From the NCBI GenBank assembly GCA_004335635.1, contig QAXH01000769.1, forward strand, positions 1 through 64,000: DNA of 64,000 nucleotides, written 5' to 3'. This document shows, one piece after another, positions 47,704 to 59,847 of the stretch. Source of the DNA: Chloromonas sp. AAM2 (taxonomy: Eukaryota > Chlorophyta > Chlorophyceae > Chlamydomonadales > Chlamydomonadaceae). Below the pieces are notes generated by a model, which worked only from the letters and a program-made list of their open reading frames with translations, was not told the DNA's origin and made no database searches. Made by a program: the position numbers and the translations under genes. Positions within the stretch are counted from its first letter, which is position 1. Every line of letters starts with the position of its first letter.

Positions 47704-49005
47704 TTAGTCCAGTTCCGCCTGCGGGAGAGCGTCCTTGTTGCCGGGCCCCTGGTCACTGTCCTCCTCATCACCAGTGCCCGATGTGGGGCCCACACCGTCG
47801 CCTTTGCCTTGTGCTTTGGAGACCTTTGCCTTCGCCTTCCTCTTTTGACGCTTCGCCCGGTTCTTGGCAGTTTTCTCGTCAGCCTCTGCTTCCCGTTCCT
47901 TTCGCTTGGCCTGTGCAAGTGGGCGCAATGCAAAGGACACGCTGGATGACAGGTAGGTAGAAACTAGAGGGACACGTGCACAGCCCTGACGCCAGCTGGG
48001 CAGAAGGTGAGCTGCTGGTGCAGACGGCTGCATTTATGCAAGCATTACTCTGTTGACGCATGCAAGCCAGCAGTGCTCTGTGCGCCCAGAAGAACGTCCA
48101 TGACTGCATGCATCAGAGCATTCTATAACGTTCTGCACAGGGCTGGGAAGTCGACAATGTTAGGGTGTTGGACCAACTTGCTGATCATGGCGCAGTGCGC
48201 TTGTACTTGTAACACACCTCAAAGGCTTCTTTTTCCTGCTGCGCTGCATGCGCTGCATCGATGCGCTTCCACCGCTCTTGCTCTGCTTTCCGAATCTGCA
48301 TGGCACACAGTCATTTGCTTCTGCTGTCATGTTGAATAAGAGGCCAGCACACACATGCAGCTGAGAAGCAGCAAAGTCAACCCATTATGCTGAGCTACAG
48401 CGATCGGGCAAACAAACACGAGGCAGTATACCGTTGTACTGTAATTATATATGATGATATTTGAAAGTCACATGGCTGTGTTCATGGTGGCCAGACAGAT
48501 CAGCATTAAGAGTACGATGAGCCTGGCTCCACAATTGCATGCTCTCATGCGCAGACTTGCCAAGCATATCCGTTGCATCGCCCAGCAGCTACTGTGTCAT
48601 CATTGCTGATAACGGTGTGTTGGTCAACTGTGACGCACCATGCGGTACATGTGGAAGTCACTGCTGCCAGCACCGGCACTGCTGCTGCACGTGTTGTAGA
48701 TTCTTGTGGGCACAGATTCCTGAATGACCTTGAGCTTTTCTTCCAAAACCAGGGCCTGTGCAAACACAAGAGGCAGGCCAGAGCTCTGCAAAGCGTTGAA
48801 TTCCATGCAATACGTCAGGACTGGCTGTGACTGTGGAAAGTCGTGTGGCTGATTGAACCTGCCAGAAGATGTGTGAGATGGCCAAGGCACCCACCTCCTG
48901 TATCCGCTGTTGTTGTTCAGCCTCCAGTACTTCTGGTGTCTTCTGCGTCAACGCTAACGCCATGTTGTTGTTTGAGCCAGCCGCGTAGGGGACAAGGTCT
49001 CCCAT
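47704..49005 (-). CDS. PRKRIP1: PRKRIP1-like spliceosomal protein (DUF1168)
   Basis: Homologue of PRKR-interacting protein 1, a component of catalytic-stage spliceosomes that contacts U2 and nearby proteins through a long helix. Four exons (49005-48895, 48755-48639, 48295-48218, 47910-47704) join in phase to about 170 residues. The signature segment SSSAGAGSSDFHMYR is visible in exon 2. It is followed by the long charged helix (IRKAEQERWKRIDAAHAAQQEKEAFEAKRKE, continuing DEKTAKNRAKRQKRKAKAK) across exons 3 and 4, and an acidic tail (GDEEDSDQGPGNKD). Length and order fit the family. The start MGDLVPYAAG was chosen because the frame, although open further upstream, then runs antisense to the divergent neighbour. 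Confidence 0.93.
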
Positions 49006-49243
49006 GCTGAAAGACTGGGGGGCTGAGATATGTTTTGCGCTGAGCAGCAGACACACTCTTGTGATGCTTAGTAGGCTCTGCACGCTCAACTGCTCTAGCT
49101 TAACAATTTTTTTCCCCGGCACGCCAAATGCGGTGGTTTTGCGGGAAATGAAAAAACGGGCGCATGTGGTCGTGCAGCGTTGTGCAGAGGCGAACATTGC
49201 CAATGGATATCGTCGATGGCTTGATCCCAATACGATTGTCAAT
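49006..49243. promoter_or_regulatory. Shared divergent promoter region
   Basis: The PRKRIP1-like ATG (49005, minus) and the chosen ATG of the plus-strand neighbour (49244) are 238 bp apart, or only about 140 bp if the upstream in-frame Met at 49148 is used. No TATA box seen. Confidence 0.5.
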
Positions 49244-51023
49244 ATGAGCCGAGGGCGCCAGGCTGAAGGAGAAAAGAAAGCTTTTCTTCTTGCGCAGCTG
49301 CTCTTGCAGCGTAAGGAGCGTGTCGAGCAACTCAGACTTGAGTTTTTTGAGGGGTCACAAAGGTCCTCTGCCAGCCCCACGCCCGCATCTGTCGAGGACG
49401 TTGCATGCAAGCCAAGCGCTTCCGCGCCCACGTCAACAACAATCAAGAAAGAGGAGCAGGAGGCAGCCAGGCAGAAGAAATTGCAGCTTAGAGAGCAGCG
49501 GCTTGCAGAGAAAAAAGCCCAGAGGAGGGCGCAGAAGCATGCTGAACGTGCACAGCGCCTGGAGGTGTTGCAGCAGGCCAAGGAGGCGGCGCAGCAGCTG
49601 CAAGCCAGCCTATTAGAGCAGCAGGAATTACAACGATTGAATGCTGAGGAGCTTGAGGCTAAGATTGACAGGCTCAATGAGGAGAAGACCCGCCTTTTCC
49701 TACTTCTCAAGCAGGTATGGCCCATGCCAAGGTTGCACATGCAGCATGCGATTCAGTAATCATCAGCATATGCTGCAGCTAGGAGGTTGGCATCGCACTC
49801 AGCTGTAGTTCTGGCGTCAGGCATGGGACAGCATGTGAACACCTACTTCGCCACGTTCGTGATCCTGACAGCAGGCATGGGACACACCTAGTCTGTCGTG
49901 TGACAGGGTGCATGTGCACAGCATACACCCACAAAGCAGACCGGCATTCGTATCAATCAGCAGCAGGGCTCAATTTTCTTGTTGCTTTGCAGGTGCTTCA
50001 AGCCGAGAGCCGTAAGCAAGCAGCAGCTGCCCTCAGCACCCCCAGGTCTGTCAGTGGCACTCTGCCTCCAGACAGTGCAGGACCCAAGCCAACAGCACCC
50101 GCTCCAACACAGGTGCCTGGGTTGTCATACATGGGCGTTTGGTTGCAGCAGTCTGGACTTCGGTGATGTTTCTAAAATGGTCAAATGTGATTATGTGCAC
50201 ATCCGCCAACCGTCAGATTGGAAGAGCTGGTTTGTCAGATCAAGGGAGAGTGTTGTATCATGTCATGAGCCCTTCCCTCCTCGTGATGCAGGTCATTCAG
50301 CCCACCCTCCCTGCTCTAGGCACTGCCATGGAGGAGAGCGATGAGGAGGGGGAGCTCGTGGATGAAGGCGCTGCTGTGCAGTCAGCAGCCACACCCACAG
50401 GCAACACGTCTCTGTCACAGAACGGGCTCGGACACGGTGCTGGGCCTACAGCACAGGGACAGCAAGCGCATCTGCCCCATGGACAAGCACAGCAACCACA
50501 GCAGGCACAGGGACCGTTTGGGCAAGCAGGACATGGGCAGCCAGGGCAGCAGGCGCCTCATGGGGCTGCAGTGACACATGGGCAGCAAGGGCAGGGTTCT
50601 TTTGTGCATGGGACGCATGGCCAGCATGGAGCACATGGACAGGCTGCACATGGGCTGCATTATGGACAACAGGTGCATGGGCAGCAAGGGCATGCAGCGT
50701 ACATGCAAGCAGCACATGGCCAGCAAGCACAGGGTCCAGATGCGCTCATGCAGTACGGGCATGGCAGAAAACGACCCAACGAGTCGGAGTGGGATAATCA
50801 TGCATGGGGCCGTGACAAGGAATGGCACCAAGGGGGCTTCAGGGAGCGACCGGCGGGGGCGCCATGGGGACAGCATGTAGGGCCGGAGGCAGGGTATGGG
50901 GCCAATGGCAGCCGTGAGTTTCCCGTGCACAAGCCGGGGCCGCACAGTGCTGCGGGCCGCGGCATGCCACCCCCTTTTCCGCAACAAAACGTGCATCGTG
51001 GCGGGCCTGGCTCGTACTGGTAG
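49244..51023 (+). CDS. Coiled-coil protein with Gln/His/Gly-rich tail
   Basis: Family not recognised. Three exons (49244-49714, 49993-50112, 50292-51023) give about 440 residues from MSRGRQAEGEKK. The N-terminal half is a long charged coiled coil (KKEEQEAARQKKLQLREQR, continuing through EELEAKIDRLNEEKTRLFLLLKQ). Exon 2 is a Pro/Thr/Ser linker. Exon 3 begins with an acidic patch (MEESDEEGELVDEG). It then becomes a low-complexity tract of GHGQ, HGQQ and AHG units for about 130 residues, then an Arg/Gly/Pro region ending GGPGSYW. This prion-like composition is typical of RNA-binding or condensate-forming proteins, which suits its pairing with a spliceosomal gene, but that is inference. Upstream in-frame Mets (49148, 49004) leave the start uncertain. 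TGTAA occurs near 51309. Confidence 0.8.
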
Positions 51024-52004
51024 CCATTTCATTTCGTGGCCGTTCGTGCTGTGCGCCCTGCCTGGTCGGGCGCAGCCAGTTTGCGCAACTTGGTGCGAGG
51101 GGTGGCGAGGCTGGCCGGCGGTAACAGTTAAGATTCACGTGGACACAGCTGGTGAGCTGCTGTTCGAAACACCCAAGGGAGCCGAGGGCCACCTTGTGAG
51201 CAGCAAGAGAGCCACGGCTGCCACGGGCAGGTACTGGTGCATTCCACTGTACAAGAGTGCATTTGGTCTAGGGCCAGAGTGACGGCAGGGGGTTGGCCAC
51301 ACAGCCCCTGTAACAACATTACAACAAGCACTCGCTCCTTTGTTGGGATGTACGGTTTACAACTGGATCACATTCAACACGAAGCCTAGTGTTCTGTCAT
51401 GTCTCAGGTGGCTGTGGCGAATGACCGGCATTCCAGATGATGGCTTGACTATCACTGCTCAGTGGTCTGCTTCTGGCACCTGCAATCACGGTGCTGATTA
51501 TCATGGTGCTGATTAATGCCGCGAGCGCCGGCAGAAGCGCAACCAGCGCAAGGGATTGAGTTCTGAATGCGTCTGTGAGGCGAGAGAGAAACTATACATT
51601 TTTCTAAATGAAGGAACACGTCTCACAAGAGAGGAGGGACTCCAACCCGTCCAACCTACAAGTAAAGATATACCATTCATCATAATTGACTGTGCGGCAA
51701 TGGTGTACATGCCTCATGTTCGCCGCTTGAGTGGGGTGAGTGGCAGGCTCGCCTATTTTCACAACCCTGCTTGACAACCCTTGGCGACTTGCTGCTGGCT
51801 TTTTAAACCTTCAGAGAACAGCTGGTGCATCTGGTTTGCATATGTAAGAGTGACAGAGCGTGCTCTGCTCTAAGTGAGGTTAGTAAAACACCAGTGTGTT
51901 ACCCCGTGTTCTAAGGTGTGACAAGTGTAAAACATATCAAACGTTGTTGGGTATCTCGCAGCAAGCTTCAGATGTTTGCGCTAGCGCAGCACAGGTACAG
52001 CAGC
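51024..52004. other. Intergenic, nothing recognised
   Basis: Contains the 3' region of the coiled-coil gene and the leader of the tRNA phosphotransferase gene. An ORF at 51556-51774 (72 residues) has no linked exon or motif. Confidence 0.45.
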
Positions 52005-53357
52005 ATGAAACGACGTGCACCGGGCCCAGCGTCTGCAAAAGGAGAGGATGCAATAGTCAAGCTCAGCAAATCGATGTCACGTATGCTCCGGCATCACCCT
52101 CCACCCGGCGCGATGGACGCCCAAGGATGGATGGCGCTGCCGGTGCTGATGCATCATCTCAAAGGCTCTGTCACGGAGGAGCAAGTGCGGCAAGTGGTGG
52201 AGGAAAACGACAAGGTGCGGCACCGCGAGCGCCCACCTTCCGTTATTTGCCAAGCAAAAACCACGTACAAGGCGTCGCATAAGCTGTGTATGCCCCTGCA
52301 GAAGCGGTTCGTGATTGATGACAGCACAACACCAGCAAGGATACGGGCTGCCCAAGGGCATTCTGTGCAGCTAGAGGATCCTGTATTGGACCCTGTCCTT
52401 GAGGCTTTCCAAGTACCCTGTGCCGTGCATGTCACCAGCCAAAGCAGGTAAGCAAGCAGTAAGCAGTTCGTGGGAAAAGACATACATGGTCGCATGCATA
52501 CCAATGAAAACGAGACCTTGTAACAAGCAGCTTGTTGCCCAGCATTTACAACTGTCAGTGGGCCAAACCATGTCACCACGGACGCCCAGTTTGCAGCCAC
52601 AGCAGCAGCAGCAGCAGCAGTTGTGCTGCCAGTAGGAATCACTATACAGAGACTGTTTGTGTTTGCAGCTGGCAGGCCATTCAGCAAAGTGGCGAGCTGC
52701 GACGCATGGGACGGACACACATTCACTTTGCCACGCTCCCTCACCACATGCGCACAAACTCTTGGGCTCAAGTGCTTTTGCGGCTAGATACCCAGGTAAG
52801 ACCACAGGTGTAGAAATGCCAGCAGATGCACAAACTCATGGGCTCAAGTGCTTTTGTCATACACTTTCGTGTATTCGTTTTCCGCGGTTGAAAGCAATTT
52901 GATACATGAACAGGTGCAGATGGGCGTCGCACAGTAAGGCCGTGCAGTAAGGTCGCACAGGCCCTTTGGCCTATTCTTCATACTACATGGGGTTTCGATT
53001 GGGACAGCTCCATGCATGTATGACCACGTTGAAAGGTTCAGCATGTTTCAGCTTGCCGGATGCGCAGGTCTCTAACATAACATGAACACTTGCTGTGCAC
53101 ATCTCACTGTCCTTGCTGCAATTCTTATAACCTGGTGTGTGGATTCCTGACGTGCTTGTCCTGATACCACGCCATGTCCACAGGCTGCCATGGACGCTGG
53201 CCACAAGTTCTTCTTGTCGAGCAATGGTGTGCTGCTGGTGGAGGGCCCTCTGGCCACCTCCTTTGTCCGCCAAGTCACACGGCAAGATTTGCCACCGGAC
53301 TGGGTGCAACAAGCACAACAGCAACAACCCTCCAGCACGGCCGGCACTGCGGGCTGA
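52005..53357 (+). CDS. TPT1: tRNA 2'-phosphotransferase (Tpt1/KptA)
   Basis: Transfers the internal 2'-phosphate left at tRNA splice junctions to NAD+, the last step of ligase-type tRNA splicing. Four exons (52005-52214, 52302-52447, 52669-52795, 53184-53357) give about 218 residues, usual for the family. Motifs in order: LSKSMSRMLRHHP, GWMALPVLMHHL, VVEENDKKRFVID, RAAQGHSVQLEDP, the AVHVTSQSSWQAI segment, SGELRRMGRTHIHFA, and the C-terminal AAMDAGHKFFLSSNGVLLVEG. The Arg/His/Arg residues expected for NAD+ and RNA handling are visible (RMLRH, RAAQGH, MGRTHIHF). The HGT tripeptide typical of the family reads HVT. An in-frame Met at 51972 could extend the N-terminus (MFALAQHRYSS). TGTAA occurs near 53595. 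Confidence 0.94.
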
Positions 53358-53995
53358 CAGAGCCATGGTTGACGAGTTCTTAGAACCCCTTGCCTTTTTG
53401 ACTGCCTTCACAGATTATCTTCAGCAGTTCATCCTTCCAGTCCTGGGCCAAGTTTCTGGATTCCGTTCTCTCCTGCTTTGCCTTTAACTATCAAGCCAAG
53501 GCTCCTTGTGCCTTTCTCAAACCATGCTTTGGCTCTGTTAAATCCAACATTGTCACATGCCACAGCACCTGGACTCTTGGGGCCGGCAACTACAAGTGTA
53601 ACTGATGATTGATGTTGCAACATTTTAACTGTGACATCTGAATGTCATCTGGGGGTCGTATCCCGTTCAGCAACTGCCCCGCTCAACTCAGCAAATTATT
53701 CAACTGTCCGTCCTCGCCATCCAGCAAGCGCCTGCTCATCTGATCACGGACAGGACAGGCAAAGACTGTTGCAGATTGTTTGACTGCAGAACTCCAGTGG
53801 CCTACTGAGCGCTGAATGCATGGCCCGCCATTTGCTGTTGGCACTGACCACGCGTCATGCAATCATTGATGCAGCTACTTGCCGCATGTCTTGCCTGACT
53901 TGCAGCAGCTCGACTCAGGCGAAATTTGAGTGATAACACAGCAATGCCTTGCACGTAATGGGCATCAATATAACCTCTTGGTTGAGATGGTCACG
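53358..53995. other. Convergent intergenic region
   Basis: 3' regions of TPT1 (plus) and the long minus-strand gene meet here. Nothing else recognised. Confidence 0.5.
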
Positions 53996-56900
53996 TCACG
54001 CTGTGAGAGACATACGTGTCAGATCCGAGTCGTGTTCAAACTGTTCCTCGAACTCCCCTGTGAGCGCCAGCAGCTTGCGGCCCCCTAGACTAGTCTTGCC
54101 CCGCAGGGCGGGCTTCATGCCCTTGAGGTACGAGACAAAGGCCTTGCGGTGCTCGTTGTGTGCGGCTGAGACTGCAGGGAATCGCAGGCAGGCCAAGGAA
54201 CAGGGCAGCGAGCTGGGTGACAGGGTAGATGAGCAAGAAAGCGCCGGGCCCTCCACCGGGCACCTGTACTCGAGCACTTTTCCATCAATTGACATGCTAA
54301 ACCCGATGTTCTGGTGCAGGAACGTGCCTTGTTACCAAAGTGCGACAGCGTTTGTGTGCTGGGCTCATCTTACATATGAAGACGAGGCACACCTTCCCAT
54401 GATTGCGAGGCATGAGTCCTGCGTGGCCACAAGCCCTGCCAACCCTTCAGTTCATTTCAATACCCTGACTCCCCACCCACCATCGGGCATGTACACCAGC
54501 GGCCAGAGCGCGAGGAAGACGCACTCCACCACCGCCATGACCCTGTAGTAGTCACACTTGTTCCCTTCACTCATGAGAGTGATCAGATTCTTGGGCGAGG
54601 GGGCGGCCGTCAGCAGCAGGCGCATGCACTGGCTGGCGGGGTCCGACGCGCCGCCTGTTTGACGGGATTGACTGCCTCCGGCCTGTCAGCAATTCGAAAC
54701 ACTGGCATTGGTTTTGAAATGAGTAGCAGTGGCAGGCTGCCGCACATGGTACACAGGGGATCAGTGTTTGTCACAAGGCTCAAGAGCAGCAGCAACACGG
54801 TGTACAGACATGTCAGTGTCAGACATGACAGCAGCGTCAGGGAGCAGTGGCAGGCTCCAGCACATGATACACTGGGATCGGTTTCTGTAACAAGGCTCAA
54901 GGGCAAAGTGCTGACAATGAATGACTCACAAGATGGCACACCTCCTGTTGCACTCTCGCTGATGGTCACCTAATCCTAGTTTGATATTGCCTGTACCATA
55001 GGTCCTCGAAATTCACTGCAAAACACTTCATGTTGATTCAGCGGAAGTACGTTATGACTGATGCAAGCTGGTGTGTGCTCACCTGTTTGTGCGCCAGCAG
55101 GTGAGCTAGCAGCGCGACCAGGCACTCCTGCTGCAGCCTCAGGGCCGGAGGGCTGTAGAAGGGCAGGGCCCGCAGCACCAGCAGGGCAGCGGAGGGAGAC
55201 GGACCGAACACAGGCATCTTGCAAGACAACTGCAGCAAGTACGCATGAAAAGGCGGTTAGCTGTCAGTGTATCTGATTGCAATGAACAATCCAGGACCAA
55301 ATCCAAACACATGTGTGTGCACGTGCATACACGCCAGATCAAATGCGCACCACGCATGTACAATTGTGTGCTGTGCACTGTCTCTTTGATACCTGTCAGC
55401 ACGCGGTCACACACATCTGATGTATATTAGGCATGCCCATGATCCGGCATGCCTCATGCACAATACATCAGGCGTGCCCGCTGACGCATGTAAAACCGTC
55501 CTGACAGGAACACTGTCACGTCATGGCCCCAATGCCACGTGCACACCCCCACAGCTGCCCCACTGACCTCCCTGACCGCGCTCTCCCATGTTGCACTGTC
55601 CGCCGCCGCCCACGCCTCCATGCACGCCTGTGCTGCATCCGGCAGCTGCGGCAGGTCCACGGGCCACATGCGCCGCACCCAGGGAACAAACTGCAGCTCC
55701 AAGAGGGCTGTGAGCAGGGACAGACCCCACACCTACGCCAGGGCACACAAACACAACCATTTGCCTTGACATCGTGCCAGTAATGCACAACAAACCCATA
55801 TTGGCTGTGAGTATAGCCAGGCCCTGCTACATCCCTATTCTGTAATGCCTAATAGCGTTGAGCTCTAGAGGTGGACAAGCAGGAAAGGTAAGAGGCCCTG
55901 TAGAACAATGGTTATGCCCTGGTAGGTTCGTGCTCTGCCCACAACATGGCGTTGAGGAAGGTTGTGTGTCCTTAGCTGCATGCATGCAGTGCACGTGCCT
56001 TGGTGCCGCGTGAGAACACCAGTAGGTCGCGTGCGCTGCCCAGCTCGCACAGCCCCACTACCAGCCGCAGCAGCAGGGCCAGCTGCACGGCTGCATGCTC
56101 TCGCAGCTTGTGGTGGGCGTCTGCCTGTCCCGGGGCAGGCGTGGTCTCACCCGCCAGTGCCTCCGCTGAACCAGAGGTTCCAGCACCCTGTGACAGGGCA
56201 GGTAATTGCACACACGTAATCGAACAGAACAGACACGTTTATAGACCATACGTACGCAGTTGCCAGTCTTGGACACTTGTATGCATATGACTTAACGACT
56301 GAAGAACTTTGATGACTGAAAAATGGTTGCAAGCCATGTTCGCAGCATGGCAGACTTCCTGCAACTCCAGCTGTTCGTGGAATGCAACAATGCAGTGCAC
56401 CGGATGTTGTGTGGCAGCGTCTGTGTTTGGCTGAATGATGACTGCAGCTCCTCTGACCCTCTGACCTGGTTGCTCCCAGGGGATTCATAGGCCTTGTCCC
56501 CACGAGCCCTGTTGCTTGTGTCGCTGCCTCTGAGCCTGCTGGAGTACCCGAGCCGCTGCAATGCCAGGCACAGGTCCTCCAGGGATGGCACCCAGGCGGG
56601 ACCTGAGAGGCACCCAGGCAACGCACACTCACTGCCATGCTCAGTAACCCGTAGCTTGATTCAATAACCGTGGACACCTGTTGCCCAGTGCAGAGAGAGC
56701 ACCCCAACTGTACAGTACTTATATGTCGACCGCTGCTGACACTTCTTGCTGGCAAACGTTGATCATGAGTTGACCATAATGCCTTGAAGGCAACTTGACA
56801 CCCCAGCGTCGGAAGCAGTGTATGTCGACTGCTTTAGTACACTGATCGATAACCGGCATGTTGACTCCCATACCCATGTATGTGTAACATGGTGCTGAAC

Positions 56901-58546
56901 ATCACATGCTGTCACAATTGCACACCTAGAGGATGGATCTCACTCACGTACGTCAGGTGGCAAGCTGCCATAATGATCCAGCAACTCTTCCACGGCTTCT
57001 TCTGACGCTCGACTTGTTGCCAGTTGGAACAGCAGCTTCAGCACGGCTATGGAACCACCGTGTAGTGCAATGACCATTTTATGCGCCAGCGCCTTTTCAA
57101 AGATAAGTTCTGGGCTAGTGCCGTCAGGGAAGGGCAGCCCAGACGTGCTGGCAATAGAAAAAACCAGAGCGGACTCATCTATCTGCTGGCACCGGCAGCA
57201 AGGGAAGCAGAACCAAGCGCCCAGCGTGTTCAGAGTTACACACCGCGTTCCACACTGTACCATGCCTGCTTGTCTGGCCCTCCTGCCTGGTTTGCCAGAC
57301 CCCTGACACTGGATGCTGACGCGTCGCTCATGTTGGGCATGAGTAGGGCCTGCCAGTCTGGGCTGCAGACTGGCACCACATGAGTGTACTCTTGCATTAC
57401 CAGCTAGCCCATGGATGCATTGACCGTCCTCTCAGTCATGCAGTATGCATTCCTGATACACAGGCTGGTTGTTTGTGGCTCAGCCCGTGTTCCCCATCCA
57501 TCGCCCTCGCACCCTTCAATCTCCCTGCACAGTTCCTTGCATCTAGTAGATGGCATGCCCGAGCATGCCCACCTGTCCATGCACTCGAGCCATCAGCTAG
57601 AGCCCGTACCTTGGTTGGTTGAAACACAGTTTCATCGTGCATGGGTGGCTCTGGATCATCAACCAGCCCAAGATTTCTGTCAACGTCTACAGCTTCTTGT
57701 ACGTCCTTTCTCCTTTGCTGATCCTCAGCCTCATCGGCCTTCTGCAAGTGTGTCAGAATTGCCAGATCAAATTGATCTCCCAGTCTCCTGATGCATCTAG
57801 GATTGGTTTGATTGTGACTTGAGGCAGCAGTGACTGTACTGTGACGTCAGAGTGAGAATAACGACTGTGACATTTCCATGGATCTCATTCTCTGTCCCTG
57901 ACTCCTTCGTGTAATCTTTCGTGCTCGTCTGAGACTCCAGGCTATCCCTCTTCATGTATGTCACCTGTTCATCATCTTCTTCCAGTGCTATCTTCTCTTT
58001 GATTTCCGCCAAGCGTGCCTTGTTGGCTGCTTCAGTGATGCGCCGCTGCAGACGCTGCTGCAGCCAGTCCCCAGTGCTCTTCTCCCTGAAAGCAAGGGCG
58101 TGCCGTTGGCTTCCACTTGTGTGGCATGTATGAACGCCTTCAGCTGGGCCTTGATTGACAGGTGCTGAGTGGTGCAAGAGCTACCTCATCAGCACTGGTG
58201 CGACGGATAGGTGGACAATGAGACAGCCCTACTGGCAGTCACAAACCCTGTGCATAATGTTCGTCTTGCATGTGCACTGTGATTGATATGTAACCATGGT
58301 AAAGCTGGGGACATGAGGGGACTTAAGAGACGTTGCCATGGATGCAGGCCATGAGTACGCTTGCGACGGGCGCAAACTGTCAGACATGGGAATTTTGAGT
58401 GCATGCTATGCTCGTGCTGCGCAGCCCTACTTGGGGCGGGGAGCAGGCTTCACATTTTGCTGCAAGCCAGCAGGGCGGGGCCGAGGCTCCTCTTGCGCAC
58501 GGCCCAGCTCTACAGATGTTGATTGTTGGGCGCTCATTGATGCCAT
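53996..58546 (-). CDS. Long unrecognised protein, largely helical
   Basis: Family not recognised. Ten or more exons; these fit in phase: 58546-58431, 58085-57965, 57741-57610, 57182-56948, 56602-56466, 56187-about 56000, 55732-55568, 55229-55083, about 54660-54484, and 54310-53996. The start MASMSAQQSTS leads through a basic Pro-rich part and a charged helix (DWLQQRLQRRITEAANKARLAEIKEKI). An acidic linker follows, then a series of Leu-rich helices (IAVLKLLFQLATSRASEEAVEELLDHYG, VQLALLLRLVVGLCELGSARDLL, LRLQQECLVALLAHLLAHKQ, CMRLLLTAAPSPKNLITLMSEG). The last exon ends in EEQFEHDSDLTRMSLTA. The layout suggests an alpha-helical scaffold. The 55.73-56.2 and 54.3-55.08 kb junctions are uncertain; the intron after GTK may use a GC donor. 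No catalytic motif seen. Confidence 0.65.
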
Positions 58547-59847
58547 TGCTCGTGATCCCCAACCAGTAGCGATCTCTGACACGCTCGAACCAAGGGCGCA
58601 ACGTTATTCATACGGGATGATGCTGGAATGAAGAGGTGTCATGGACTGCCAAATCTGCGAACGAGGTGAAAGCCCTGCTTTTGAAAGTGAGTCCGTTTTC
58701 GCGCACGGGTAGTCAAGTGTTTCCGTTTATTGTTGGCAAAATGATGATGGGCCACGCCCTGTTGTGGTTTGTTCATTATGCTCGCGTCCCCATCCTGCCA
58801 TGCCAAAAAAAATGGCAAGCCATGTGCAGGTGTTTGTGAAAGAATTAGTGTATTCACTCCGTCAGTACCCCAGCATGCAGGAATTCCCTTGGATGGCTAC
58901 ACTTGATTGCCTTGAGTCATCAAACGGAACGAAAAGCTTGTGTTTTTCCGTTGTTTATTACAAATGCAGCACTCACATGTTTATAACCAATGCACCTGGC
59001 TGGATGTGCTCTGCTGCTGACCAGTTGCGTCAGGCCATGCGGGAGTTTGGAGTGAGCCACCAACAGGACCTGCGTTGCCCAAGATAGATCTGGAGACACA
59101 TGCCACCCCAAATCCACACCTTGGCTGCTGATAATCAAATGACATTCTGCAGAAACTGACAACGTTTTACAGACAACAGAAGGCGCAAAACAACGCAGAA
59201 AGCAGGAATGACCTAGCCAACCAACAAATCAGTCTGAATATCCAGGGCCATGGCTCTCCCTAAGGGTAACAGACCCATGTGCAAAGAATACAAATGCACC
59301 AAGCCGAACCATGAGTAACAAAAAAGGTGACTACCCCCTCCTCTACCGCGTGCGTAAAACAGGCACAGGGCGCATACGCTCATCACTCACTGCCCACAGG
59401 TAAACTACAGTCACACGCCTTGACCCACAGACCTAGTATACAGCATGAATATGTGATCAAGGGTTGTGGTACAGTGATACAAGCAGCACGCGTAGATGGA
59501 CAAGGCGTTGGCCATACACTCAACACTCAAACGCCCGAAAAACAGGCATTAACATCAGCAACCAGAGAAGGAAATTGTACCCACGCAATCAAACATCTCA
59601 CAATCAGCGGAGAGCCGGAAGCTTCAGGTCCAATCTGTTCAGATCCTCAACCAATGGCTTGTCTCAAGAACTTGACACTTATCTCAAGCCCCTGGTTTCA
59701 TGGACCACACTCTCACGCTCAACATCTCTTTTCTCTCGTATGTTTCTCTCGCATGCACCACGCTCGCCCACCATGCAACATGCGCACCACATGCCATGCT
59801 GGAGCCGTGGTGTCCGTTCCGAGACCAACTGTTCTGAGGCTTGCTGC
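58547..59847. other. Intergenic, nothing recognised
   Basis: Upstream region of the minus-strand helical-protein gene and 3' side of the HAD gene. Open frames up to 184 codons occur near 59.3-59.9 kb but overlap the antisense of the HAD last exon and have no linked exons. Confidence 0.45.

Noticed and set aside
48658..49740. 360-codon minus-strand ORF as one protein
   Set aside because: Its upstream part is the antisense of the coiled-coil exon on the plus strand; only the last part (from 49005) is PRKRIP1 exon 1.
50415..51032. 205-codon minus-strand ORF (Met/Leu/Pro-rich)
   Set aside because: Antisense shadow of the repetitive Gln/His/Gly-rich exon, with no splice partners.
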